The position numbers and the translations under genes were made by a program. A stretch of DNA of 64,000 nt from positions 186,001-250,000 of the forward strand of contig NZ_ML708610.1 in assembly GCF_008831305.1 (NCBI RefSeq), given 5' to 3'. Below, in pieces: positions 25,129 to 34,374 of the stretch; position 1 is the stretch's first letter, and each line of letters opens with the position of its first letter. The stretch comes from Kocuria coralli (GTDB taxonomy: Bacteria > Actinomycetota > Actinomycetes > Actinomycetales > Micrococcaceae). The notes beneath the pieces are model-generated. The model ran no database searches. It was not told the origin of the DNA and was given only the letters and a program-made list of their open reading frames with translations.

Positions 25129-26250
25129 ATGGCCTCCATCGACTTTCCCGCGGAAATCCGTGACCTGCGCGCGACCTACGACTCGATCGCAGAGGTCTCC
25201 GACATCGACCAGCTGCGACGCGAGGTCGACGACCTCAACGAGCAGGCGGCCGCGCCCAATCTGTGGGACGACCCCGAATCCGCCCAGAAGGTGACCTCCA
25301 GGCTGTCGCACAAGCAGGCCGAGCTCAAGCGGCTCAACGACTTGTCCACGCGGATCGAGGACATCGAGGTCATGGTTCAGCTGGCCGAGGAGGAGGACGA
25401 CGCCGACACTCTGGAGATGGCGGGCGAGGAGCTGGCCGAGGTCAAGAAGGCGCTGGCCGACCTCGAGGTCACCACCCTGCTGTCGGGGGAGTACGACGAG
25501 CGCGACGCCGTCGTCACCATCCGTTCGGGCGCCGGCGGCGTGGACGCGGCGGACTTCGCGGAGATCCTGATGCGCATGTACCTGCGCTGGGCCGAACGCC
25601 ATGGCTACGCGACCAAGGTGCTGGACACCTCCTACGCCGAGGAGGCCGGACTGAAGTCCGCGACCTTCGAGGTCAAGGCGTCCTACGCGTTCGGGACCCT
25701 CTCCGTGGAGGCGGGAACCCACCGCCTGGTGCGGATCTCGCCCTTCGACAACCAGGGGCGTCGTCAGACCTCCTTCGCGGCGGTCGAGGTCATCCCGCTG
25801 ATCGAGTCCGACGACACCATCGAGATCCCGGAGTCCGAGCTGAAGATCGACGTCTTCCGTTCCTCGGGTCCCGGCGGCCAGTCCGTGAACACGACCGACT
25901 CGGCCGTCCGGATGACCCACCTGCCTACGGGCATCGTCGTGTCCATGCAGAACGAGAAATCGCAGATCCAGAACCGGGCGGCGGCCCTGCGCGTGCTCCA
26001 ATCCCGCTTGCTGCTGCAGCGCAAGCAGGAGGAAGAGGCCAAGAAGAAGGAGCTTGCCGGCGACGTCAAGGCCTCCTGGGGCGACCAGATGCGCTCCTAC
26101 GTGCTCAACCCGTATCAGATGGTCAAGGATCTGCGGACCAACCACGAAGAGGGCAACCCCCAGTCCGTGTTCGACGGCAACATCGACGCCTTCGTCGACG
26201 CCGGCATCCGGTGGCGTGCGGGGGCCCTCCACAACGCTTCCGAGGAGTGA
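25129..26250 (+). CDS. prfB: Peptide chain release factor 2
   Basis: The 373-residue class I release factor recognises UGA and UAA. The SPF anticodon-like motif is at residues 204-206 ([10 protein letters not shown]) and the GGQ hydrolysis motif at 249-251 ([16 protein letters not shown]). The frame is continuous, so the programmed +1 frameshift of many prfB genes is absent. The ATG at 25129 has no Shine-Dalgarno sequence but follows a TAAGCT hexamer by 8 bases, consistent with a leaderless mRNA. ftsE and ftsX, which follow prfB in many Actinobacteria, are missing here. Confidence 0.96.
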   Translation: MASIDFPAEIRDLRATYDSIAEVSDIDQLRREVDDLNEQAAAPNLWDDPESAQKVTSRLSHKQAELKRLNDLSTRIEDIEVMVQLAEEEDDADTLEMAGEELAEVKKALADLEVTTLLSGEYDERDAVVTIRSGAGGVDAADFAEILMRMYLRWAERHGYATKVLDTSYAEEAGLKSATFEVKASYAFGTLSVEAGTHRLVRISPFDNQGRRQTSFAAVEVIPLIESDDTIEIPESELKIDVFRSSGPGGQSVNTTDSAVRMTHLPTGIVVSMQNEKSQIQNRAAALRVLQSRLLLQRKQEEEAKKKELAGDVKASWGDQMRSYVLNPYQMVKDLRTNHEEGNPQSVFDGNIDAFVDAGIRWRAGALHNASEE

Positions 26251-26307
26251 TCGCGCAAACGGCGTCCCAGCACGCGGGCCGCGTGCTGCAGGATGCCTGC
26301 GCCAACC

Positions 26308-26793
26308 ATGGCTAAGAAACAGAACGACGACGGCCGCCGGATCGTCGCCAACAACAAGAAGGCCCGGCACGACTACGCCATCCTGGACACCTTCGAGGCG
26401 GGTCTCGCCCTGATGGGCACCGAGGTGAAGTCCCTGCGCATGGGAAGGGCCTCCCTGGTGGACGGCTTCTGCGCGTTCGACCGGCACGGCGAGCTCTGGC
26501 TCGAGAACGTCCACATCCCCGAGTACCTCCAGGGATCGTGGACCAACCATTCGGCCAAGCGGCGCCGCAAGCTGCTGCTGCACCGTACGGAACTGAACCG
26601 GATCGAGCAGAAGACGCGGGAGGCCGGCTTCACCATCGTGCCGCTGAGCCTGTACTTCCTGGATGGGAAGAGGGTCAAGTGCGAGATCGCGATCGCCCGC
26701 GGCAAGCGCGAGTACGACAAGCGCCAGGCTCTGCGGGAGGCGCAGGACAACCGTGAGGCGCAGCGCGCCATGCGCTACCGCAACATGCGCTGA
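26308..26793 (+). CDS. smpB: tmRNA-binding protein SmpB
   Basis: The 161-residue partner of tmRNA is required for trans-translation. The core is typical: [48 protein letters not shown] and the basic C-terminal tail [20 protein letters not shown]. The ATG at 26308 ([10 protein letters not shown]) is preferred over one five codons upstream. Its RNA partner ssrA starts 158 bases downstream, and prfB is directly upstream, so translation termination and rescue genes are together. Confidence 0.96.
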   Translation: MAKKQNDDGRRIVANNKKARHDYAILDTFEAGLALMGTEVKSLRMGRASLVDGFCAFDRHGELWLENVHIPEYLQGSWTNHSAKRRRKLLLHRTELNRIEQKTREAGFTIVPLSLYFLDGKRVKCEIAIARGKREYDKRQALREAQDNREAQRAMRYRNMR

Positions 26794-26842
26794 ATCCGCC
26801 CCGGATATGCCCGGAGCGGATGTCGTCGCCGACGATCGCCCC

Positions 26843-26872
26843 TTGTGCGCGGAGCCGCACGAGCGGTATTCT
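26843..26872 (+). promoter_or_regulatory. Candidate ssrA promoter
   Basis: TTGTGC (26843-26848) and TATTCT (26867-26872) are separated by 18 bases in the gap after smpB, giving a transcript about 70 bases longer than mature tmRNA at its 5' end. Confidence 0.45.
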
Positions 26873-26950
26873 TGAATGTCCGGTTCGAGAGGAACGGCGG
26901 TCCGCAGGGCCCCGCGAGCATCGAGCCGGGGTTGATTGACAACCACATAC

Positions 26951-27316
26951 GGGGATGATCGGTTTCGACGGTGTGAGTCGAGTCGAGAGAAGCGGGTCGA
27001 GAATGCGCAGTCATCTCGTAAACGTTCTGTGCAAACCAATAAGTGCCAATTCCAAGCGCACTGACTTCGCTCTCGCTGCCTGATTCAGCGATAGCAGTCT
27101 GTCAGCCCGGGTTCGCCTTCGCCCCGGTGTCTGGCATCAGCTAGAGGGCCACTGCTTCAGTAGTTCGTCGCGGACTGCTGAGGGACTTTTACGCGACTGA
27201 GCCCGTTGGCCACTTGTGTGCATGATGGCCAGGGCTGAGAAAATCACACGCACACTGCACCCGGAGAAGTCTTGATGACGCTGCACCGGACGGGGGTTCA
27301 ATTCCCCCCATCTCCA
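26951..27316 (+). ncRNA. ssrA: Transfer-messenger RNA (tmRNA)
   Basis: The 5' end GGGGATGATCGGTTTCGAC is the conserved tmRNA start, and the 3' end has the T-arm GGGGGTTCAATTCCCCC followed by CATCTCC, which pairs with the 5' GGGGATG (one G-U pair). The tag reading frame probably resumes at GCC 27045 and gives ANSKRTDFALAA followed by TGA (27081-27083). The CCA end appears not to be encoded (CTG follows the discriminator A). With SmpB, it rescues stalled ribosomes and tags the unfinished peptides for proteolysis. Confidence 0.96.
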
Positions 27317-27332
27317 CTGGTTTGACTAGGCG

Positions 27333-27370
27333 AAATGCGCCCCGTGTTGACACGGGGCGCATTTTCGTTT
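27333..27370 (+). terminator. Intrinsic terminator of ssrA
   Basis: A 14-bp stem (27333-27346 with 27351-27364) around the loop TTGA is followed by TTCGTTT. It begins 17 bases after the tmRNA 3' end and is the most canonical terminator in the window. Confidence 0.85.
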
Positions 27371-27518
27371 GCCGGGAGGCACGGACGGCCCGGGCCGGCA
27401 GATCATTGCCGAACCGTTGAGGTCCGCGCGGCCGCCCGCTCGCGACGGGCCCGCGTCCTCCTGTGCGACCATGGAGGGTGACACATACACCGCACAACGG
27501 GTCCGGGAGGTCCACGAC

Positions 27519-28388
27519 GTGAGCTACGAGCGTCCGCAGAACAACGACGCCCCCCATGGCAACTGGTCCGGCGGTCAGGAGGGCCGAACGGGCGGTGATC
27601 CCAACGCCACCGGCCACGCCGGTTCCCAGCAGGACGGCAGTCCCAAGGGCAACGTGTACGACCCCTCCTCGGAGCCTCCGCAGTACGGAGTCCGGGTGCC
27701 CGCGTCTCAGCGGGACGGAGGGAACGCGGCCGGCTCCCCGGGCTACGGCCAGTCCGCTCCCCAAGGCCAGGACTACGGCTACGGCAATGGCAATACAGTC
27801 CAGGACTACGGGCAGCAGCGGAACGAGCAGTCGTGGAACCCGCAGCAGCCCTGGGCCGGCAACCAGAGCACCGGCCAGCCGGGCCAGAGCTACGGCTACG
27901 GCAATACGGGCCAGGAATACGGCGGCCAGAACTACGGTGGCCAGAACTACTACGCGCCCCCGGGCGGCCCGGCCAACAACCAGAACCCGTACGACCAGCC
28001 CTACGTGGCTCCGCCCGTCACGCCGGGTCGTGGCTGGGCGATCACGGCCGTGGTCCTCGGCGCGATCAGCCTCGTGCTGTTCTTCCTGGGCATCACGGTC
28101 ATCCTGGCAGTCCTGGGCCTGATCTTCGCGATCGTGGCCCTGGTCAAGGCGCGAAAGGTCAAGGGGTCCCGGAAGGGCCTGGGCATCACGGGCCTGATCC
28201 TGAGCATCATCGGTCTGATCCTCTCGGGTATCGCCCTGGCGGTGTGGATCGTCGTCGGCGGCGCAACGCTGCAGATCCTCAACGATCCCGCGGGCCAGGA
28301 GTGCATCTCTCAGTTCATGGAGGACCAGGACCAGGCGGCCTACCAGCAGTGCCTGGAGAACGTCGTGGACCAGCAGTTCAACAGCTGA
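27519..28388 (+). CDS. DUF4190-type membrane protein with Gln/Gly/Tyr-rich N-terminus
   Basis: The 289-residue protein has two halves. The first 165 or so residues are low complexity and rich in Gln, Gly, Asn, Tyr and Pro, with repeats such as YGYGN and GGQNYGGQNYY. The second half has two or three membrane helices in the DUF4190 pattern (WAITAVVLGAISLVLFFLGI, then a short KARKVKGSRKG loop and another helix) and a short acidic C-terminus. The GTG at 27519 is chosen for GGGAGG 8 bases upstream; an in-frame ATG at 27471 has none. Function is unknown. Confidence 0.7.
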   Translation: MSYERPQNNDAPHGNWSGGQEGRTGGDPNATGHAGSQQDGSPKGNVYDPSSEPPQYGVRVPASQRDGGNAAGSPGYGQSAPQGQDYGYGNGNTVQDYGQQRNEQSWNPQQPWAGNQSTGQPGQSYGYGNTGQEYGGQNYGGQNYYAPPGGPANNQNPYDQPYVAPPVTPGRGWAITAVVLGAISLVLFFLGITVILAVLGLIFAIVALVKARKVKGSRKGLGITGLILSIIGLILSGIALAVWIVVGGATLQILNDPAGQECISQFMEDQDQAAYQQCLENVVDQQFNS

Positions 28389-28461
28389 CCTGCCACCGTT
28401 CGGATGCCTGCGGGCCTAGTCGGCGGAGTCCCGCTGGCCCTCAACGGACGCCCTGCCCCTG

Positions 28462-28505
28462 TGACGACGGCGCCTCGACCCACCCGGGTCGAGGCGCCGT
28501 CGTCA
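28462..28505. terminator. Bidirectional 20-bp perfect hairpin
   Basis: Arms 28462-28481 and 28486-28505 are perfect complements around the loop ACCC, between the convergent DUF4190 gene and hisN. No T-tract flanks it. Its position and strength argue for transcription termination on both strands. Confidence 0.75.
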
Positions 28506-28518
28506 TAGGCTGGACCGG

Positions 28519-29310
28519 TCAATCTCCGATCAGGTCGAGAACCTGGTCGTGCAAGAGCCCGTTGGTGGCCGCGGCATTGCCGCCGAAGGGCCCCGGGGCA
28601 CCGGCGAGGGAGGTGAACCGGCCACCCGCCTCCTCGACGACCGGAACCAGGGCGGCCATGTCGTACAGGTTCAGCTCGGGCTCGGCCGCGATATCCACGG
28701 CTCCCTCGGCCAGGAGGCAGTACGACCAGAAGTCCCCGTAGGCCCGCGTGCGCCAGACCCGGTCCGTCAGGTCGATGAAGGCGTCCCTTCGCCCCAGGTC
28801 CTTCCAGCCCGACAGGGAGGAGTAGGACAGGGAGGCATCCTGGAGCCTGTCCACCTGGGAGACCCGGATCCGCTCGGCCTTGGCCAGGGAACGCCCCGCC
28901 CATGCCCCGGTCCCTGCAGCGGCCCACCAGCGGCGGGCCAGCGCGGGCGCCGAGACCAGTCCGACCACGGGCTGGCCCTCGTCGACCAGGGCGATCAGGG
29001 TGGCCCACACGGGCACGCCGCGCACGAAGTTCTTGGTCCCGTCGATGGGGTCGATGACCCACTGCCGCGACCCTCCGCCGGTGGTGCCGAACTCCTCGCC
29101 CAGGACGCTGTCGCGGTTGCGCGCCCGGGCGAGCTGCGAACGGATGAGCTGCTCCGCCTCACGGTCGGCGTCCGTGACCGGGGTGAGGTCCGGCTTGGTC
29201 TCCACCTGCAGATCCTGAGCCTTGAAGCGCCGCATGGTCAAGGCATCGACGGCGTCCGCCAGCACGTGGGCAAGGCGCATGTCATCGGTATAAGTGCTGG
29301 TGGATCGCAT
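28519..29310 (-). CDS. hisN: Histidinol-phosphatase, inositol monophosphatase family
   Basis: The 263-residue member of the inositol monophosphatase superfamily probably performs the histidinol-phosphatase step of histidine synthesis, as HisN does in other Actinobacteria. Metal-binding motifs are GEEFG (71-75) and DPIDGTKNF (87-95); EAGGRF comes later. The ATG at 29310 follows TGGAGA. It comes third after aroA and rsgA, 23 bases from rsgA. Activity on another phosphomonoester such as inositol phosphate cannot be excluded from sequence. Confidence 0.85.
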   Translation of the reverse strand: MRSTSTYTDDMRLAHVLADAVDALTMRRFKAQDLQVETKPDLTPVTDADREAEQLIRSQLARARNRDSVLGEEFGTTGGGSRQWVIDPIDGTKNFVRGVPVWATLIALVDEGQPVVGLVSAPALARRWWAAAGTGAWAGRSLAKAERIRVSQVDRLQDASLSYSSLSGWKDLGRRDAFIDLTDRVWRTRAYGDFWSYCLLAEGAVDIAAEPELNLYDMAALVPVVEEAGGRFTSLAGAPGPFGGNAAATNGLLHDQVLDLIGD

Positions 29311-29333
29311 GGTCTCCAGGCTATCCGATGTGC

Positions 29334-30473
29334 TCAGCCGCCCAGGTGCTTTTCGGGGGCTTCCTCCTCGCGACCTGCTCCCAGGAGCCGCCGGAGGGAT
29401 TCGAGACGCGCGGCACCGGCTTCCCCGGCCCGGCCCTCGGCGACCCAGGCGTCCAGGGCGCAGCCCGCCGCTCCAGCCAGATGGGTGCACCCCTTGGGGC
29501 ACTCGGCGATCGCCTCTCCCAGTTCGTCGAAGGACTCCACGATGCGGTCGGGATCCACATGAGCCAGGCCGAAGGACCGCACCCCCGGGGTGTCGATGAT
29601 CCAGGTGCCGTCCCCGGCGCCGGGGACGCGGAGCGCGAGCGCGGACGACGACGTGTGCCGGCCTCTTCCCGTCACCGCGTTCACTCCGCCGGTCGCGCGG
29701 GCGGCGCCGGTCAGCGCGTTGACCAATGTGGACTTGCCCACCCCGGAGTGCCCCAGCATGGCTGAGATCCTTCCGTCCAGATGACTCAGCAGCTGTGCGA
29801 CCAGCTCCGGGTCCAGCTCCGGCTCCTCGCCGGGGGCTTCCGCAAGGAGCCCTTCCGGGTCCTCCGCCGCGGCGGCTCGGGGGAGCCCGGCTCCGGGCTT
29901 GCCCGAGGTCAGCACATCCAGGTCCAGGGCACGGTAGTGGTCGATCAGCCAGGCGGGGTCGCGCAGGTCCGTCTTGGTGATGCACAGCAAGGGGTCGATC
30001 CCGGCGTCGTAGGCCGCGGCCAGGGAACGGTCGATGAAGCCGGTACGCGGTTCGGGATCCGCCGCGGCGACCACGATGACCAGCTGGTCCGCGTTGGCCA
30101 CGACCACCCGTTCCACCGGGTCCGTATCATCCGCGCTGCGGCGCAGCACGGTCCGCCGGTCCTCCACGCGCACCAGGCGCGCCAAGGTGTCCGGGGCGCC
30201 CGTGGTGTCCCCGACCAGTCCCACCAGGTCGCCGGCGACGACCGGGGTCCTCCGCAGCGCCTTGGCGCGGACGGCGGTGACCAGACGCTCGTCGTCGGTG
30301 TCCTCGGCGATCACGGCGGTGTACCGGCCCCGGTCCACGGTGACCACCCGGCCCACCTCGGCGTCCTCGAAGGCGGGGCGTTCCTTGGTCCGCGGGCGAG
30401 AGCCCTTCTTGTTGGCTCGGACCCGGACATCGGATTCGTCCCAGTCGTAGTCCACCGAGCTGCGACGGGTCAC
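29334..30473 (-). CDS. rsgA: Ribosome biogenesis GTPase RsgA
   Basis: This circularly permuted GTPase assists late maturation of the 30S subunit. The 379-residue protein has an N-terminal OB fold, then G4 TKTDL (166-170), G1 GHSGVGKST (241-249) and G3 DTPG (294-297). The zinc site is C-x3-C-x-H (Cys325, Cys329, His331) with Cys338. An Ala/Glu/Pro-rich insertion (about 195-222) lies between G4 and G1. The GTG at 30473 overlaps the aroA stop (GTGA) behind GGGAG. Confidence 0.94.
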   Translation of the reverse strand: MTRRSSVDYDWDESDVRVRANKKGSRPRTKERPAFEDAEVGRVVTVDRGRYTAVIAEDTDDERLVTAVRAKALRRTPVVAGDLVGLVGDTTGAPDTLARLVRVEDRRTVLRRSADDTDPVERVVVANADQLVIVVAAADPEPRTGFIDRSLAAAYDAGIDPLLCITKTDLRDPAWLIDHYRALDLDVLTSGKPGAGLPRAAAAEDPEGLLAEAPGEEPELDPELVAQLLSHLDGRISAMLGHSGVGKSTLVNALTGAARATGGVNAVTGRGRHTSSSALALRVPGAGDGTWIIDTPGVRSFGLAHVDPDRIVESFDELGEAIAECPKGCTHLAGAAGCALDAWVAEGRAGEAGAARLESLRRLLGAGREEEAPEKHLGG

Positions 30474-31852
30474 GGGCGGCTCCCGGCCAGCAGCTCGGCC
30501 CACATCTGGGGGAACTGCGGCAGGGTCTTGGACGTGGTGGCGATGTTCTCCACCCGGACGCCATCGACCACCAGGCCGATGACCGCACCGGCCGTGGCCA
30601 TGCGGTGATCATCGTACGAGTGGAAGGTCCCCCCGTGCAGGGGTGCCGGCCGGATGATCAGACCGTCGGCGGTCTCCTCCACGTCCCCGCCCAGCCCGTT
30701 GATCTCGGCGGTCAGCGCCGCCAGGCGGTCGGTCTCGTGACCGCGCAGATGAGCGATGCCGCGCAGACGGGAGGGGGTGCCGGCGACGGCGCAGATCGCC
30801 GCCACCGTGGGGGCGAGCTCACCGGCCTCGGACAGGTCGAGGTCGACACCGGACACGGACCGGGGCCCCCGGACGGTGAACACGCCGTCGGCGACCTCGA
30901 CCGCGGCGCCGAACCGCGGCAGGATGTCTTGCCAGTGGGATCCGCCCTGCGTGGTCTCCGAAGGCCAGTGCGGGATGGAGACCTCGCCGCCCGTGACCAC
31001 GGCCGCCGCGAGGAACGGCCCGGCATTGGACAGATCCTGCTCCACCCGCACGTCGAAGGCCCGGACGGGGCCGGGAGAGACCACCCAGCGGCCCGGAACG
31101 GAATCGTCGACGTTCACGCCCGCTTCTCTGAGGACCTCCACCGTCATGTCGATGTGCGGCATGGAGGGGATTCCCGCGCCGTCGGGGGAGTGGTGCTGCA
31201 AGACGAGCCCCCCGGTGAGCTGTGAGGCGGTCAGCAGCACCGCGGTCACGAACTGTGAGGAGCCGGCGGCGTCGATGGTCAGCTCGCCACCGGCCAGCGA
31301 ACCGCCCGCTTCCGGGCCGTGGACGGTGAACGGGAGGGAGCCCGTGCCGTCGTCCTCGACCGTGGCGCCGAGCGCCCGCAGGGCGGAGATCACGGGTCCC
31401 ATGGGCCGTTTGCGCGCGTGGGGGTCACCGTCGAAACGGGTCCTTCCCGGGATCAGGGCCGCAAGCGGGGGGACGAAACGCATGACCGTGCCGGCCAGTC
31501 CGCAGTCGACGGAGCGTTCCCGCCGGGCGGCGGCGCCGAACGGCCGCGGGATCGGCGTGACCGCCAGATCGGGGCCGAAGGGCGAATCCCCGTGGATCTC
31601 CTCGAACTGCGCTCCCAGCGCTCGCAGGGCCTGCAGCATCAGCGAGGTATCTCGCGAGTGCAGGGGCGCGCGAAGCCGCGAGGGGCCGTCGGCCAGCGCT
31701 CCCAGCACCAGCCACCGGTTGGTCAGGGACTTGGAGCCGGGCACGGTCAGGGACGACTCAACGGGGGTGCCGCCGACGAACGGAGCCGGCCACAGCGGGT
31801 GCGCGGCGGCCGGCTCCGTTCCGGTGGCTTCCCCGGGAATCTCGTGGGTCAC
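30470..31852 (-). CDS. aroA: 3-phosphoshikimate 1-carboxyvinyltransferase (EPSP synthase)
   Basis: This shikimate-pathway enzyme joins PEP to shikimate 3-phosphate. The 460-residue protein has GSKSLTNR (39-46), where Lys41 contacts substrate, then GLAGTVMRF and [14 protein letters not shown], the class I signature, and YDDHRMA near the C-terminus. The start is GTG with ACGGAGA upstream. It is translationally coupled to rsgA; the aroA-rsgA pairing next to sigH is a conserved actinobacterial neighbourhood. Confidence 0.95.
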   Translation of the reverse strand: MTHEIPGEATGTEPAAAHPLWPAPFVGGTPVESSLTVPGSKSLTNRWLVLGALADGPSRLRAPLHSRDTSLMLQALRALGAQFEEIHGDSPFGPDLAVTPIPRPFGAAARRERSVDCGLAGTVMRFVPPLAALIPGRTRFDGDPHARKRPMGPVISALRALGATVEDDGTGSLPFTVHGPEAGGSLAGGELTIDAAGSSQFVTAVLLTASQLTGGLVLQHHSPDGAGIPSMPHIDMTVEVLREAGVNVDDSVPGRWVVSPGPVRAFDVRVEQDLSNAGPFLAAAVVTGGEVSIPHWPSETTQGGSHWQDILPRFGAAVEVADGVFTVRGPRSVSGVDLDLSEAGELAPTVAAICAVAGTPSRLRGIAHLRGHETDRLAALTAEINGLGGDVEETADGLIIRPAPLHGGTFHSYDDHRMATAGAVIGLVVDGVRVENIATTSKTLPQFPQMWAELLAGSRP

Positions 31853-31937
31853 GAATTCTCCGTTCGAGCGCGGATCAGGGGTTGCGGTTCAGGGTTTCTG
31901 ACGGCGGTGTCCCCGCAGCGACGGGGGCGTGCCAGGA

Positions 31938-32495
31938 TCAGGAGGAGACGGCCTTCTGGGCTTCCTTGGCCTTCTTGGAAGCGACCTTCTGCGCCTTCTC
32001 CCACCTCTTGGAGGCGTCCTTGCCGAGATCCTCCGCCTGCTTCTGGACATCGCTGACGAAGTGCTCGGCCCGCCACATCAGGGAGGGGCTGCCGTCCGTG
32101 TCCACGGAGGCGATCATCGTCGCGCCCACCAGGGAGACGTTCTTGAGGGCGGAGTTGCGACGGGCCGCCTTCTGCTCCTTGGTCCCGTGGTCAGAGGCCC
32201 GGAAGTCCAGGTAGGCGTTGACGGCGGTGGTGGAGATGAGCACGGAGGCGGCCAGGCGCGGAGCCTTGCCCAGCGCGAAGAGAGCAGCGGCGCCCACCTG
32301 GGCGGCGGCCAGGCCCTGCGCCACGACCGCCGAGTTCTTCAGGAAGGGCGCGGCCTGCGGCACCGCATGACGGACGGTCTTGAGAGCCGGATCCAGATGC
32401 GCGGCGGCAGTGCTCGAGTTCCGGAAGCTATCAATGCCGTTGACGATGTAACCGGTGGCCAGCAGCGGGCGGGCGATGCGGCGGACGATGCTCAT
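31938..32495 (-). CDS. DoxX family membrane protein
   Basis: The 185-residue protein carries a DoxX-type domain with about four hydrophobic segments: GYIVNGIDSF at the start, QGLAAAQVGAAALFALG in the middle and the ASVLISTTAV region. It ends in an unusually long Lys/Ala/Glu-rich helix of about 40 residues (DASKRWEKAQKVASKKAKEA). The ATG at 32495 has a near-perfect ribosome binding site (TAGGAGGA). It lies 85 bases upstream of aroA and is divergent from sigH. Some DoxX proteins act in oxidative-stress complexes, but nothing specific is shown here. Confidence 0.75.
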   Translation of the reverse strand: MSIVRRIARPLLATGYIVNGIDSFRNSSTAAAHLDPALKTVRHAVPQAAPFLKNSAVVAQGLAAAQVGAAALFALGKAPRLAASVLISTTAVNAYLDFRASDHGTKEQKAARRNSALKNVSLVGATMIASVDTDGSPSLMWRAEHFVSDVQKQAEDLGKDASKRWEKAQKVASKKAKEAQKAVSS

Positions 32496-32713
32496 AGGGT
32501 CCTCCTAGTCGTGTACAGGGGCCTGCTGGACCGGACTCGTGAGTCCGACCGCTGGCCTGTCCCATCCTAACCAGGCGGTGGGGGGATAGGCCGCGTCCTG
32601 GGCCCCGATTTCCCTCAGTACCCTGATTTTGCTGAGGGCATAGCCGGCGTCCGGCGCCGGATCCCACGGCCGGTCGGTCGGACGACGGCGTGGCCGAGGG
32701 AGGCGACCGGGCC

Positions 32714-32740
32714 GGAACATTCTCGTTCCCGCACGCGTTG
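32714..32740 (+). promoter_or_regulatory. SigH/SigR-type promoter upstream of sigH
   Basis: GGAAC (32714-32718) and GTTG (32737-32740) are separated by exactly 18 bases, matching the GGAAT-N18-GTT consensus of SigR/SigH promoters. It lies in the 386-base gap between doxX and sigH and would give a leader of about 135 bases, consistent with autoregulation under thiol-oxidative stress. A separate TAGACT (32868-32873) 8 bases before the sigH ATG may serve as a housekeeping, leaderless promoter. Confidence 0.65.
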
Positions 32741-32881
32741 GCCCTTGAAGAACCCGCGCAGTGCCGACGGCTACGGCACTGCCAGGGGACGACGACGCAG
32801 CACGGCCATGGAACGGAGGCGCCCTTGCCCGCCGTATGCACGCGGCCACCGGGAGAGGTGGCTGATCTAGACTTGACCACG

Positions 32882-33730
32882 ATGAATGACTCCACCGTGC
32901 GGCAGACCCCTCAAATGCCGGAGGCCACCAGCGGGACCGAGGATCCGGAGGCGATCGTGCCCGCAGACCACGATGCAGTTGAGCAGGAGATGCCCGGCGC
33001 GGATGACGGTGAGCAGTTCGTCGACGTCGCCCACGAGACCCCCTCGGAACGCGCGGTGCGGTTCGAGCGCGAGGCCATGGTCTACGTCGATCAGCTCTAC
33101 GCCGCCGCGTTGCGGATGGCGCGCAATCCCGCCGATGCCGAGGACCTGGTCCAGGAGGCCTATACCAAGGCCTTCTCCTCCTACCACCAGTACAAGCCGG
33201 GCACGAATCTCAAGGCGTGGCTCTACCGCATCCTGACGAACACCTATATCAACCTGTACCGCAAGCGGCAGCGCGAACCGCAGCAGGCCAACACGGACAC
33301 CGTCGAGGACTGGCAGCTGCACAGGGCCGAGCAGCACTCGTCCACGGGGCTGCGATCGGCTGAGGTCGAGGCCCTGGACCACCTGCCCGATTCCGATGTG
33401 AAGCGGGCTCTGCAGGATCTGCCGGAGGAGTTCCGGCTCGCGATCTACCTCTCGGACGTCGAGGGCTTCGCCTACAAGGAGATCGCCGAGATCATGGCGA
33501 CCCCCATCGGGACCGTGATGTCCCGCCTGCACCGCGGGCGCAAGCTCCTGCGCGAGAAGCTCGCGGACTACGCCACGGACCGCGGGATCGACACCGCGGG
33601 TACGGGCCGGCGCAAGACGTCGACGACGCAGAGCGCCACCACCACTGCCAAGGCCGTGGCCACTGCCGCGGCAGGAGCCGGCGAGGACGGCGACTCCACC
33701 ACGAACGATCACCGATCTCATGAGGCTTAA
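32882..33730 (+). CDS. sigH: RNA polymerase sigma factor SigH/SigR family
   Basis: This ECF sigma factor of the thiol-stress response has 282 residues. An acidic N-terminal extension (1-55) precedes region 2 (about 60-135; [17 protein letters not shown], then [15 protein letters not shown]) and region 4 (about 172-228; [20 protein letters not shown] and [18 protein letters not shown]). A Thr/Ala-rich tail of about 45 residues follows. It is paired with rsrA 9 bases downstream. The frame stays open upstream to 32690; TTG at 32825 has GGAGG in front and could make a longer form. Confidence 0.93.
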   Translation: MNDSTVRQTPQMPEATSGTEDPEAIVPADHDAVEQEMPGADDGEQFVDVAHETPSERAVRFEREAMVYVDQLYAAALRMARNPADAEDLVQEAYTKAFSSYHQYKPGTNLKAWLYRILTNTYINLYRKRQREPQQANTDTVEDWQLHRAEQHSSTGLRSAEVEALDHLPDSDVKRALQDLPEEFRLAIYLSDVEGFAYKEIAEIMATPIGTVMSRLHRGRKLLREKLADYATDRGIDTAGTGRRKTSTTQSATTTAKAVATAAAGAGEDGDSTTNDHRSHEA

Positions 33731-33739
33731 GGACGAAGC

Positions 33740-34045
33740 ATGACTGAACGAGCCGCCCGGACCGACATCGGCGCTGCACCGGCCACTACCGACCAGGCGC
33801 CTTGCGGATGCGACGGGGAGCAGGTGGAACGGATCTACGCCTATCTCGACGACGCCCTGACGGTCGAGGACATCAAGCAGATCGCCGACCACCTGGAATC
33901 CTGCGCGGACTGCACGCACGAAAGCGAACTCGAGCAGGTGATCCGCGGTGTGGTGAAGCGCTCCTGCAGCGAGACCGCTCCGGAGACCCTGCGATCGGCG
34001 ATCATGACCCGCATTCACGAGCAGTGCGGGCAGAAGCCCCAGTAG
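33740..34045 (+). CDS. rsrA: Redox-sensing zinc anti-sigma factor RsrA/RshA
   Basis: The 101-residue ZAS-family anti-sigma factor holds SigH inactive until its thiols are oxidised. The zinc motif H-x3-C-x2-C is His51, Cys55 and Cys58 (HLESCADC), with upstream Cys22/Cys24 (PCGCDG) and YAYLDDAL before it. It is encoded directly after sigH, as in mycobacteria and streptomycetes. In those systems disulfide formation among these Cys residues releases zinc and the sigma factor. Confidence 0.93.
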   Translation: MTERAARTDIGAAPATTDQAPCGCDGEQVERIYAYLDDALTVEDIKQIADHLESCADCTHESELEQVIRGVVKRSCSETAPETLRSAIMTRIHEQCGQKPQ

Positions 34046-34102
34046 CCATCCGGCGGAAGCCCGCCCGGGCGTCCTCCGGCGGCTCACCGCCCGCGTCGAC
34101 AC

Positions 34103-34141
34103 GCTGAAGGCCGGGTTCCGTCACGGAACCCGGCCTTCAGC
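34103..34141. terminator. Hairpin terminator after sigH-rsrA
   Basis: A perfect 18-bp stem (34103-34120 and 34124-34141) with the loop TCA lies between rsrA and the convergent bL37 gene. The next plus-strand bases are ACGTTCAG, with no T-tract. It probably serves both directions. Confidence 0.7.
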
Positions 34142-34190
34142 ACGTTCAGTCACTCCAACGCTGCGGAGATCACGCGATAGGCGTGGTTTC

Positions 34191-34265
34191 TCAGGCGTTG
34201 GGGCGCTTGCCGTGGTTCGCCTTGTTCTTGCGGCGATCCTTGCGCTTACGTCCACGCTTGCTCAT
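34191..34265 (-). CDS. Ribosomal protein bL37, 24 residues
   Basis: A tiny minus-strand gene encodes 24 residues, MSKRGRKRKDRRKN followed by KANHGKRPNA. The ATG has a perfect AGGAGG ribosome binding site and the gene ends in TGA. The extreme basic composition and the ANHGKRPN ending match bL37, the small 50S protein first seen in mycobacterial ribosome structures. It is encoded beside sigH-rsrA here, as in other Actinobacteria. Its size makes it easy to miss in automated gene calling. Confidence 0.9.
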   Translation of the reverse strand: MSKRGRKRKDRRKNKANHGKRPNA

Positions 34266-34374
34266 GCGAGCCTCCTGGGTCACTATCTGGGTCTACGCAT
34301 CCCGGCGCCGGTTCCCACCGGGCCGGGGCACCGCCGACCATTCTCGCACACTTGGGTGCCGGACCCGGTTCGGA

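Noticed and set aside
25114-27039. A 641-codon minus-strand frame across prfB, smpB and the start of ssrA
   Set aside because: It covers three well-supported plus-strand genes, including an RNA gene, and its product is low complexity with no known fold.
27189-27764. A 191-codon minus-strand frame over the tmRNA 3' end and terminator
   Set aside because: It runs through the conserved tmRNA T-arm and the ssrA terminator; neither would be expected inside a coding gene.
28462-28505. The 20-bp perfect inverted repeat as an attachment site or transposon end
   Set aside because: It lies between convergent genes with no integrase, transposase or target duplication nearby. A terminator explains it better.
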